15,765 nt of DNA from Spirochaetales bacterium (GCA_022771185.1 JALFCJ010000237.1:1-15765), one strand, 5' to 3'. Shown: positions 1 through 5,087, counted from the stretch's first letter. Notes: generated by a model from the sequence alone, not told the origin. A program made the numbers and translations.

Positions 1-252
1 ACAGACGAGTAGAAATGTCTTAAGGAGAACGTCATCATCGGTAAACTCATTCCTGCTGGAACTGGATTTGTCGGTTATAAGGATATTGTCCTTACAGAAG
101 ATCAGAAACTCCTCGAAGAACAGAAGATCAAAGATGCCACAAGGGAAAACAGCGTGACATACGATGATGACAATGACTACGAGGAATTGGCGGAAATGAA
201 GTCTGTGGGAGATGCTGCAGAAATAAACGAGGTCATGACTGACGAGGAGTAA
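1..252 (+). CDS. rpoC: DNA-directed RNA polymerase subunit beta' (C-terminal fragment, cut by the window edge)
   Basis: This is the end of the beta' subunit, which forms the catalytic clamp of RNA polymerase. Only about 83 codons lie in the window. Frame 1 reads LKENVIIGKLIPAGTG at codons 7-22, the conserved segment near the beta' C-terminus, followed by an acidic, poorly conserved tail ending in TDEE and TAA at 250-252. Downstream rpsL fits the usual rpoB-rpoC-rpsL order. One oddity: codon 4 (positions 10-12) is TAG, where the family has a sense codon just before GLKENV, and codon 6 is Cys where Gly is expected. TAG is a normal stop in at least four genes here, so recoding is unlikely. A base error near a contig end is my preferred reading. 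Identity is firm; intactness cannot be judged. Confidence 0.9.
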
Positions 253-268
253 GGCGCCTGTCGGCGCC
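253..268 (+). promoter_or_regulatory. hairpin directly after the rpoC stop codon
   Basis: A GGCGCC arm at 253-258 pairs with GGCGCC at 263-268 around the loop TGTC, starting immediately after the rpoC TAA. No T-run follows, so it does not look like an intrinsic terminator. It could be an RNA-processing or 3'-end protection site between rpoC and rpsL. The structure is seen in the sequence; the role is inferred. Confidence 0.4.
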
Positions 269-321
269 CTCTCCGGGCCTTGTTGGTAGTATCTCATGCT
301 GACCACAGTTTTCAATAGATG

Positions 322-366
322 TACCGCTTGAGCGGTATAGACCCCTTGGTGTGAGACGAGCGGGTC
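322..366 (+). promoter_or_regulatory. two tandem hairpins in the rpsL leader
   Basis: Hairpin A pairs TACCGC (322-327) with GCGGTA (332-337) around TTGA. Hairpin B pairs GACCCCTTG (340-348) with the segment 357-366, with C361 bulged and one G-T pair, around an 8-nt loop. The second stem ends 24 nt before the rpsL start and 7 nt before its AAAGGAG. In E. coli, S7 represses its operon by binding the rpsL-rpsG intergenic RNA. Here that gap is only 15 nt, so an autoregulatory site, if one exists, would more likely be in this leader. That assignment is inference. Confidence 0.4.
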
Positions 367-390
367 AAATAAGAAAGGAGCGTCAATAAG

Positions 391-765
391 ATGCCTACAA
401 TTAATCAGCTAATTAGAAAGGGTAGGACTTCAACTACATCCAAGACAAAGTCCCCTGCTCTCGAGGGCTGTCCTCAGAAGAGAGGTGTGTGCACAAGAGT
501 CATGACTGTCACACCTAAGAAGCCTAACTCAGCTCTCAGAAAGGTAGCCAGAGTACGTCTTTCCAATGGAATCGAAGTAACTGCCTACATCCCTGGTATC
601 GGCCATAACCTCCAGGAACACTCTGTTGTTCTTATCAGAGGCGGAAGAGTCAAGGACCTTCCTGGTGTAAGATATCACATTGTTCGTGGATCCAAGGATA
701 CACTTGGTGTTGCAGACAGAAAGAGAAGTCGTTCCAAGTACGGCGCAAAGAAACCAAAGGCTTGA
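391..765 (+). CDS. rpsL: 30S ribosomal protein S12
   Basis: S12 lies at the decoding centre of the 30S subunit and helps control tRNA selection accuracy. The 124-residue product is the usual family length. It begins MPTINQLIRKGR and carries TPKKPNSALRKV (41-52) and RGGRVKDLPGVRYH (83-96). K43 and K88, where streptomycin-resistance substitutions are known in other bacteria, are both Lys, so the protein looks streptomycin-sensitive at these sites. D89, the residue methylthiolated by RimO in E. coli, is present. The start is set by AAAGGAG at 374-380. The gene ends in TGA, 15 nt before rpsG, with which it is surely co-transcribed. Whether it is transcribed from rpoBC or from its own promoter is unclear; I saw no convincing promoter in 253-390. 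Confidence 0.98.
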   Translation: MPTINQLIRKGRTSTTSKTKSPALEGCPQKRGVCTRVMTVTPKKPNSALRKVARVRLSNGIEVTAYIPGIGHNLQEHSVVLIRGGRVKDLPGVRYHIVRGSKDTLGVADRKRSRSKYGAKKPKA

Positions 766-780
766 TAGGGGGAAAGAAGT

Positions 781-1248
781 ATGTCAAGAGAAAAGACTCC
801 TGTCAGGAAGGTTACACCTGACGCAGTTTACAATAGCACAGCAGTTGAGAAATTCATCTGCCGCATGATGATCGACGGAAAGAAATCCATCTCTGCAAAG
901 ATTGTCTATGAAGCACTCAAGAAGATTGGTGAAAAGACAGGCGAGAAGGAAATCGATGTTTTCAACAAGGCTCTCGAGAACGTAAAGCCAGCAGTTGAAG
1001 TCAAGTCAAGAAGAGTAGGTGGAGCTACATATCAGGTTCCTACTGAAATCAGAGAGACAAGACGTGAAGCTCTTGCTATGAGATGGCTCATCGCAGCTGC
1101 AAGAAGCAGAAACGGCAAGACAATGGCTGACAAGCTTGCTGATGAACTCATCGATGCATATAACTCAACAGGTGCAGCTTTCAAGAAGAAGGAAGATGTT
1201 CACCGAATGGCAGAAGCAAACAAGGCATTCAGCCACATCCGCTTCTAA
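781..1248 (+). CDS. rpsG: 30S ribosomal protein S7
   Basis: S7 nucleates assembly of the 30S head by binding the 3' major domain of 16S rRNA and contacts E-site tRNA. At 155 residues it matches the short bacterial form. Recognisable blocks are DAVYNSTAVEKFICRMMIDG (14-33) and KSRRVGGATYQVP (75-87), the latter being the classic S7 signature around RRVGG. AGGGGG at 767-772 serves as Shine-Dalgarno sequence. The gene is followed by an intrinsic terminator, not by fusA as in the classical str operon, so this transcription unit ends here. Confidence 0.98.
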   Translation: MSREKTPVRKVTPDAVYNSTAVEKFICRMMIDGKKSISAKIVYEALKKIGEKTGEKEIDVFNKALENVKPAVEVKSRRVGGATYQVPTEIRETRREALAMRWLIAAARSRNGKTMADKLADELIDAYNSTGAAFKKKEDVHRMAEANKAFSHIRF

Positions 1249-1266
1249 TTGCATTCGTGATGTTGA

Positions 1267-1300
1267 AAAGGGATCGTTCGATACGGTCCCTTTCTTATTT
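1267..1300 (+). terminator. Rho-independent terminator of the rpoC-rpsL-rpsG unit
   Basis: An 11-bp stem pairs 1267-1277 (AAAGGGATCGT) with 1283-1293 (ACGGTCCCTTT), with one G-T pair and loop TCGAT. It is followed on the plus strand by CTTATTT at 1294-1300. It lies 18 nt past the rpsG stop, the expected position for the end of this transcript. Confidence 0.88.
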
Positions 1301-1312
1301 GAAGTATTCTCG

Positions 1313-1345
1313 AAAAATAAACCGTCGATTTACGCGACGGTTTAT
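1313..1345 (-). terminator. Rho-independent terminator of the reverse-strand TSCPD gene
   Basis: A perfect 11-bp stem pairs 1317-1327 (ATAAACCGTCG) with 1335-1345 (CGACGGTTTAT). Read on the minus strand it is followed by a T-run from the A-tract at 1313-1317. On the plus strand the downstream sequence has no T-run. It lies 48 nt beyond the TSCPD stop codon and 23 nt from the facing rpsG terminator, so the two convergent units each have their own stop. Confidence 0.83.
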
Positions 1346-1393
1346 AGTAAAAAATATATCGAAAAGTTCTTATTCTTCAGCACTGGATTCTTG

Positions 1394-1642
1394 TCAAAGA
1401 TTAGCCTCGATAGCCTGAGCCAACTGGTCTGCACAGCTTGTCTTCTTAAAGCCACAAGTATTTCCTCTAAGTAAGGAAGAAATCTCTTTTGCATCCTGAC
1501 CTTCACAAAGCTTTCCAATAGCCTTCAGGTTTCCGTTACAACCACCATTGAACTGTAGATTGTGTATTTTGCCTTCATCATCCAACTGGAAGAAAATCTG
1601 GCGAGCACACACGCCCTTTGTATCAAACATTACATCTTTCAT
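1394..1642 (-). CDS. TSCPD-domain protein (TIGR03905-like), function unknown
   Basis: This 82-residue protein resembles the small stand-alone TSCPD family, whose domain also occurs at the C-terminus of adenosylcobalamin-dependent ribonucleotide reductases. Visible family features are KGVCAR (9-14), GGCNGNLKAIGKL (33-45), CGFKKTSCADQLAQAI (63-78), and cysteines C12, C35, C63 and C70, which could bind a metal or be redox-active (inference). The name-giving motif reads TSCAD, with Ala for Pro. The start is supported by AAAGGAG on the minus strand (plus coordinates 1651-1657), 8-9 nt upstream; Met5 is a less likely start. The gene is monocistronic, with its own promoter and terminator, and converges on rpsG. 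No molecular function is established for the free-standing family, and the ribosomal neighbourhood does not reveal one. Confidence 0.88.
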   Translation of the reverse strand: MKDVMFDTKGVCARQIFFQLDDEGKIHNLQFNGGCNGNLKAIGKLCEGQDAKEISSLLRGNTCGFKKTSCADQLAQAIEANL

Positions 1643-1699
1643 AGTTATTTCTCCTTTGAAATATTTATAGTTTAGAATTTACTACATAATATCATCATC

Positions 1700-1728
1700 A
1701 AAATACTCATAAGCGATGACGTGGTCAA
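1700..1728 (-). promoter_or_regulatory. probable sigma-70 promoter of the TSCPD gene
   Basis: Read on the minus strand, a -35 box TTGACC (plus 1723-1728) and a -10 box TATTTT (plus 1700-1705) are separated by 17 nt. Transcription would start near 1693 and give a leader of about 50 nt before the ATG at 1642. The region is AT-rich, so chance -10 matches are common; the well-spaced -35 is what supports it. Confidence 0.55.
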
Positions 1729-1940
1729 CATTTTTCCTAGCAGTGAGGCATATTACTTGATGATATAAACTATTAACTATTTATAATGAAAAGAAATAAA
1801 TGAGTTACTAAAACGATTTACAAGATGTGTTTTCCTATTCTTTCCTTGTTTTTTTATGATAAATAGGCCAGAAAATAAAAAACATGTAGGTGTGTCTAAA
1901 TGTAATTTGATAACTTTTTTTAGAGAAAGGAATTCGGGTG
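1729..1940. other. AT-rich non-coding spacer between divergent promoters
   Basis: This stretch separates the TSCPD promoter from the tuf promoter. It is strikingly AT-rich, with several T- and A-runs, and has no reading frame with both a ribosome-binding site and a protein-like composition. A perfect TATAAT occurs at 1782-1787, but its best -35 partner (TTGATG, 1757-1762) is 19 nt away. The AT-rich stretch at about 1897-1925 could act as an UP element for the promoter at 1941. I see nothing else in it. Confidence 0.5.
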
Positions 1941-1969
1941 TTGACATTATTTCCTTTTTCTTTTAGATT
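1941..1969 (+). promoter_or_regulatory. strong sigma-70-type promoter for tuf and the S10 cluster
   Basis: A consensus -35 TTGACA (1941-1946) lies 17 nt before TAGATT (1964-1969), a 4/6 match to the -10 consensus. AT-rich sequence lies upstream of the -35 (about 1897-1925), suitable for contact by the alpha C-terminal domain. Initiation would be near 1976, giving a 5' leader of roughly 240 nt before tuf. It is the best promoter in the intergenic region and the natural start for the ribosomal cluster. Confidence 0.72.
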
Positions 1970-1976
1970 GTTCAAA

Positions 1977-2069
1977 GTGCCGCCACGTGTAGGGCAAAAC
2001 TTTGCACGGGTGAAGAAGAGCCAAACCGATTGCTTAGGCGATAAGGTGGTTCCGGAAAGTGTTTTTTTT
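1977..2069 (+). ncRNA. candidate structured leader RNA / attenuator upstream of tuf
   Basis: Starting just after the predicted transcription start, this segment can form a long hairpin. Positions 2018-2022 pair with 2048-2052, 2025-2027 with 2045-2047, and 2029-2033 with 2038-2042, closed by loop TTAG: 13 pairs with a small bulge and internal loop. A lower CAC (2005-2007) / GTG (2059-2061) helix could bring the structure right up to eight T at 2062-2069, like an intrinsic terminator. A small hairpin GCAA/TTGC (1994-2005) lies before it. Possible readings are a transcription attenuator for tuf or a short separate RNA. I do not recognise a known riboswitch or RNA family. Confidence 0.45.
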
Positions 2070-2083
2070 AGCAATAAACGTAT

Positions 2084-2104
2084 GTCGTCAGTCAATCTGC
2101 CGAC
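2084..2104 (+). promoter_or_regulatory. small hairpin in the tuf leader
   Basis: GTCG (2084-2087) pairs with CGAC (2101-2104) and CAG (2089-2091) with CTG (2097-2099), with one mismatch between the helices and loop TCAAT. It is the second element of a string of hairpins in the tuf leader and is weaker than the others, so it could be chance. Confidence 0.3.
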
Positions 2105-2154
2105 CTCTGGAACTTAACTTAATGACTTGGCAATCAGTTGTCTCAGGCAAACTG

Positions 2155-2172
2155 TAAAGGCTTGGGCCTTTA
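2155..2172 (+). promoter_or_regulatory. hairpin in the tuf leader
   Basis: TAAAGGC (2155-2161) pairs perfectly with GCCTTTA (2166-2172) around TTGG. It is followed by an A/T-rich stretch with CTTTTT at 2183-2187, too far away for a canonical terminator. The same stretch contains TATAAA at 2171-2176, which would be a -10 box only if a poor -35 is accepted. Confidence 0.45.
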
Positions 2173-2191
2173 TAAAATATATCTTTTTGAT

Positions 2192-2214
2192 TTGTGGCTA
2201 ATGCCACAAGGAGG
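2192..2214 (+). promoter_or_regulatory. hairpin abutting the tuf Shine-Dalgarno sequence
   Basis: TTGTGGC (2192-2198) pairs perfectly with GCCACAA (2203-2209) around TAAT. The ribosome-binding sequence AGGAGG starts at 2209, so its first base is the last base of the stem. The start ATG is at 2220. The 7-bp stem sits where it could influence ribosome access or protect the mRNA 5' region. Confidence 0.55.
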
Positions 2215-2219
2215 AACTG

Positions 2220-3410
2220 ATGGCTAAGGAAAAATTCGAGAGAACTAAGCCACACGTAAACGTAGGAACCATCGGTCACGTTGACCATGGTAAGACCACA
2301 CTCACAGCAGCTATCACAATGCATTGTGCTAAGTTGTTTGGAGACAAGGCCCTTGCTTATGATGCAATCGACAACGCACCAGAAGAAAAGGAACGTGGTA
2401 TCACAATCAACACAAGACACGTTGAGTATCAGTCTGTTAACAGACACTATGCTCACGTCGACTGCCCGGGTCACGCTGACTACATCAAGAACATGATCAC
2501 AGGAGCTGCTCAGATGGATGGTGCTATCATCGTTGTTGCTGCAACAGATGGTGCTATGGCTCAGACAAAGGAGCACATCCTTCTCGCTAGACAGGTTGGT
2601 GTACCTGCAATCATTGTATTCATCAACAAGTGTGATCAGGTTGACGACCCAGACCTCATCGACCTCGTAGAAGAAGAGATGAGAGACCTTCTCACAGAAT
2701 ATGGCTTCGACGGTGCTGGATGCCCAGTTATCAGAGGATCTGCTTATGAAGCTATGACAAAGCCAGATGATCCAGAAGCTACAAAGTGCATCGATGAACT
2801 TCTCGAAGCTATGGATACATACATCCCACTCCCAGAGAGAGCTGTTGATAAGCCATTCATCATGCCTATCGAAGACATCTTCTCTATCTCAGGACGTGGT
2901 ACTGTTGTAACAGGAAGAGTCGAAGCTGGTGTCATCCATGTCAACGATCCAGTTCAGATTGTTGGTATCAAGGAAACAAGAAACACAGTTGTTACAGGTG
3001 TTGAAATGTTCAACAAGCTCCTCGACGAAGGACAGGCTGGTGATAACATCGGTGCTCTTCTCAGAGGCGTTGACAAGAAGGAAGTTGTTCGTGGACAGGT
3101 TCTTTGTAAGCCAAACGCAATCACACCACACGACAAGTTCAGAGGAACTGTATACGTACTCAGCAAGGATGAAGGTGGAAGACACTCACCATTCTTCGAT
3201 GGTTACAGACCTCAGTTCTACTTCAGAACAACTGATATCACAGGAACAGTCCATCTCCCAGAAGGTAAGGAAATGGTTATGCCTGGCGACCACACAGAGA
3301 TCATCGTTGACCTCATCCACAAGGTTGCTATGGACAAGGGTCTCCGCTTCGCTATCAGAGAGGGCGGAAGAACAGTTGCTTCTGGTCAGGTTACTGAAAT
3401 CACAGAGTAA
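2220..3410 (+). CDS. tuf: elongation factor Tu
   Basis: EF-Tu carries aminoacyl-tRNA to the ribosomal A site as a GTP complex. All 396 residues are present. G-domain motifs are GHVDHGKT (19-26), the switch I core RGITI (59-63), DCPGH (81-85, with the catalytic His85), NKCD (136-139) and GSA (173-175). Domains 2 and 3 follow, with SGRGTVVTGR and the C-terminal FAIREGGRTVASGQV. The motif DGPMPQTREH of many EF-Tu proteins reads DGAMAQTKEH (110-119). The start follows AGGAGG at 2209-2214. tuf leads the S10 cluster, as I recall for Treponema pallidum, and a hairpin separates it from rpsJ, allowing a different expression level. Codon choice is typical of a highly expressed gene here. Confidence 0.98.
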   Translation: MAKEKFERTKPHVNVGTIGHVDHGKTTLTAAITMHCAKLFGDKALAYDAIDNAPEEKERGITINTRHVEYQSVNRHYAHVDCPGHADYIKNMITGAAQMDGAIIVVAATDGAMAQTKEHILLARQVGVPAIIVFINKCDQVDDPDLIDLVEEEMRDLLTEYGFDGAGCPVIRGSAYEAMTKPDDPEATKCIDELLEAMDTYIPLPERAVDKPFIMPIEDIFSISGRGTVVTGRVEAGVIHVNDPVQIVGIKETRNTVVTGVEMFNKLLDEGQAGDNIGALLRGVDKKEVVRGQVLCKPNAITPHDKFRGTVYVLSKDEGGRHSPFFDGYRPQFYFRTTDITGTVHLPEGKEMVMPGDHTEIIVDLIHKVAMDKGLRFAIREGGRTVASGQVTEITE

Positions 3411-3427
3411 TCAAACAACAAACTAAA

Positions 3428-3480
3428 GGTCCGACCGGGGGTGCCTCATCCCCGGTGACCTATTGATTTTTGGAGATTTT
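3428..3480 (+). terminator. GC-rich hairpin between tuf and rpsJ: partial terminator or attenuator
   Basis: ACCGGGG (3434-3440) pairs perfectly with CCCCGGT (3450-3456). An outer GGT (3428-3430) / ACC (3458-3460) helix can stack below it. T-rich sequence follows (ATTTTT at 3466-3471, then ATTTTTT around 3476-3482), but the T-runs begin 6 nt or more after the stem. Because rpsJ-rplC need transcription from upstream and no other promoter is obvious, I read it as leaky termination or a regulated attenuator that gives tuf more transcript than the ribosomal genes. Confidence 0.55.
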
Positions 3481-3486
3481 TTAAAA

Positions 3487-3795
3487 ATGGCAAACGAAAG
3501 AATCCGTGTGAAGTTGAGAGGCTTTGACGTTGACCTCATCGAGCAGAGCTCAAAGGCAATCGTTCAGACAGTCGTTAGGGCTGGAGCCAAGGTTTCAGGA
3601 CCTATTCCACTTCCAACACGTATCAACAAGTACACTGTCCTCAGATCCCCGCACGTTAACAAGAAGGCTCGCGAACAGTTCGAAATGAGAACACACAAGA
3701 GATTGATTGACATCCTGGACCCAACACAGAAAGTTGTAGAAGCCCTGATGAAACTCGAACTCCCAGCTGGTGTGGATGTTGAAATTAGACAGTGA
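3487..3795 (+). CDS. rpsJ: 30S ribosomal protein S10
   Basis: S10 is a 30S head protein and, as NusE, a partner of NusB and NusG in antitermination and transcription-translation coupling. The product is 102 residues, beginning MANERIRVKLRGFD, with GPIPLPTRINKYTVLRSPHV (38-57), the long loop that reaches into the 30S head. An in-frame TTG at 3463 would add eight residues without family support. I chose ATG 3487 because it gives the usual length and has GGAG at 3472-3475. rplC follows after 18 nt. Confidence 0.97.
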   Translation: MANERIRVKLRGFDVDLIEQSSKAIVQTVVRAGAKVSGPIPLPTRINKYTVLRSPHVNKKAREQFEMRTHKRLIDILDPTQKVVEALMKLELPAGVDVEIRQ

Positions 3796-3813
3796 AGTTG
3801 AGGTAAGTAAGAA

Positions 3814-4434
3814 ATGTTAGGGCTTATCGGCAAAAAAGTTGGAATGACACAGGTGTTTGATGCCCAGGGCAAACTAATTCCTGTGACAGTCATTAAAGTT
3901 GAGGATAACGTAGTCATCGCAAACAGAACTGATGACAAGAATGGTTATTCTGCAGCTGTTGTTGCTACTGGCGAGATCAAGAAGAGCCAGACAACAAAGC
4001 CATATGCAGGCCAGTTCAAAGATGTTTGCGAACCAAAGAAAGTCGTCATGGAAATGAGAGACTTCGACAATGAAGTCAATGTTGGCGACAAGCTTGGTGT
4101 TGACCTTTTCAAAGAAGTTACTTATGTGGACGTAACAGGCGTCAGCAAGGGTAAGGGATATCAGGGCGGTATGAAGCGCTATGGTTTCGGTGGTGGAAGA
4201 AAGACTCATGGTTCAAAGTTCCACAGAGACCTTGGTGGTACAGCAATGTCTTCTACTCCTGCACATACCTTCAAGGGCCACAAGATGGCAGGACACATGG
4301 GTAACGAGCAGGTTACTGTCCAGAACCTGAAGCTGGTCGCAGTCGACAGCGAGATGCAGGTTCTTATGGTTAAGGGTGCAATTCCTGGTCCTACAGATAG
4401 CACAGTAGTCGTCAAGAAGGCAGTTAAGAAGTAA
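3814..4434 (+). CDS. rplC: 50S ribosomal protein L3
   Basis: L3 is an early-assembly 50S protein whose central extension reaches towards the peptidyl-transferase centre. It has 206 residues, close to the usual 205-215. It begins MLGLIGKKVGMTQVF and has THGSKFHR (131-138) and KMAGHMGNEQVTVQNL (157-172). The extension between these blocks is divergent: the common TPG(K/R)VFKG reads TPAHTFKG (148-155). GAGG at 3800-3803 is a modest ribosome-binding site, so translational coupling with rpsJ is likely. Confidence 0.97.
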   Translation: MLGLIGKKVGMTQVFDAQGKLIPVTVIKVEDNVVIANRTDDKNGYSAAVVATGEIKKSQTTKPYAGQFKDVCEPKKVVMEMRDFDNEVNVGDKLGVDLFKEVTYVDVTGVSKGKGYQGGMKRYGFGGGRKTHGSKFHRDLGGTAMSSTPAHTFKGHKMAGHMGNEQVTVQNLKLVAVDSEMQVLMVKGAIPGPTDSTVVVKKAVKK

Positions 4435-4446
4435 GGCAGGTATAGT

Positions 4447-5076
4447 ATGGAACAGAAACTCTTTTCTACAACCGGCAAGGAAATCGGAACAGTTCAGTTG
4501 AACGAGAACGTTTTCGGTGTCGTGGTCTCCACAGGATCAATTTACCATGCCGTCAGAAACGAAGCAGCTAACCGCCGTGTCGGAACTGCATGCACAAAGA
4601 CCAGAGCTGAGGTCAATTACAGCAACACCAAGCCTTATAAGCAGAAGGGTACAGGAAACGCTAGAAGAGGTGACAAGAAGTCTCCTATCTCAGTCGGTGG
4701 TGGAACAATCTTTGGACCAAAGCCACGCGATTACTCCTACACTCTGCCTAAGAAGGTGAAGAGACTTGCAATGAAGAGCCTTCTCACACTCGCAGTAGAA
4801 GAAGAGAGACTCGTAGTTGTTGAGGATTTCACCAGCGAAAACGGTAAGACAAAGGATATGGCGGCAATCATGAAGGCATTCGAGACTGTTGACCAGAGAA
4901 CCGTCCTTATTATGAAAGATGACGATGTCATGATCAGACGTGCAGCTAGGAACATTCCTTATCTCCACGTTCTTGCATACGACAAGCTTTCCGCAAAGGA
5001 ACTTCTTTACGGCAGAAAGATCATCGTGCTCAAGACAGCGGCTTCTAATCTTAATGATTTCTACGGTGAGAACTAA
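4447..5076 (+). CDS. rplD: 50S ribosomal protein L4
   Basis: L4 is a 50S assembly protein whose extended loop lines the nascent-peptide tunnel. In E. coli it also represses the S10 operon. The 209-residue product has the loop motif KPYKQKGTGNARRG (62-75), equivalent to KPWRQKGTGRARQG elsewhere, and GGGTIFGPKPRDYSY (84-98). K67 corresponds to the Lys63 position whose change gives macrolide resistance in E. coli, and it is unchanged. Whether L4 acts on the tuf-rpsJ hairpin here cannot be told from sequence. Confidence 0.97.
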   Translation: MEQKLFSTTGKEIGTVQLNENVFGVVVSTGSIYHAVRNEAANRRVGTACTKTRAEVNYSNTKPYKQKGTGNARRGDKKSPISVGGGTIFGPKPRDYSYTLPKKVKRLAMKSLLTLAVEEERLVVVEDFTSENGKTKDMAAIMKAFETVDQRTVLIMKDDDVMIRRAARNIPYLHVLAYDKLSAKELLYGRKIIVLKTAASNLNDFYGEN

Positions 5077-5087
5077 GGAGCAGAAAG

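Noticed and set aside
10..12. TAG read as an amino acid through genetic-code reassignment or suppression.
   Set aside because: TAG is the natural stop of rplB, rplN, rpsZ and rpoA in the same window, each followed by the expected next gene.
1136..1474. A 112-codon plus-strand frame from the end of rpsG through both terminators.
   Set aside because: It crosses two strong terminator hairpins and the antisense of the TSCPD gene, and it resembles no protein.
1757..1787. TTGATG and TATAAT as an additional forward promoter.
   Set aside because: The spacer is 19 nt, the region is extremely AT-rich, and a better promoter lies at 1941-1969.
2045..2061. The GGTTCCGGAAAG segment as part of a signal recognition particle RNA or a tRNA T-arm.
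   Set aside because: The diagnostic SRP sequence around GGAAGGAAGCAGCC is missing, and no cloverleaf can be drawn.
1835..2095. An 86-codon reverse-strand open frame across the tuf leader.
   Set aside because: It starts with TTG, has no ribosome-binding site, shows no family resemblance, and runs antisense through the promoter and hairpins of the tuf leader.
2148..2180. A second tuf promoter using TATAAA at 2171-2176.
   Set aside because: No acceptable -35 lies 16-18 nt upstream; the stretch is also part of the flank of the 2155-2172 hairpin.
2088..2576. A 162-codon reverse-strand open frame over the start of tuf.
   Set aside because: It is antisense to a clearly conserved gene; its serine-, valine- and cysteine-rich composition is a shadow of tuf codon usage.
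2929..3426. A 165-codon plus-strand frame inside tuf.
   Set aside because: It is a serine/threonine-rich frame-shifted reading of EF-Tu domains 2 and 3 with no ribosome-binding site of its own.
3463..3486. A TTG start giving S10 eight extra residues.
   Set aside because: ATG 3487 gives the standard 102 residues and a better-placed GGAG.
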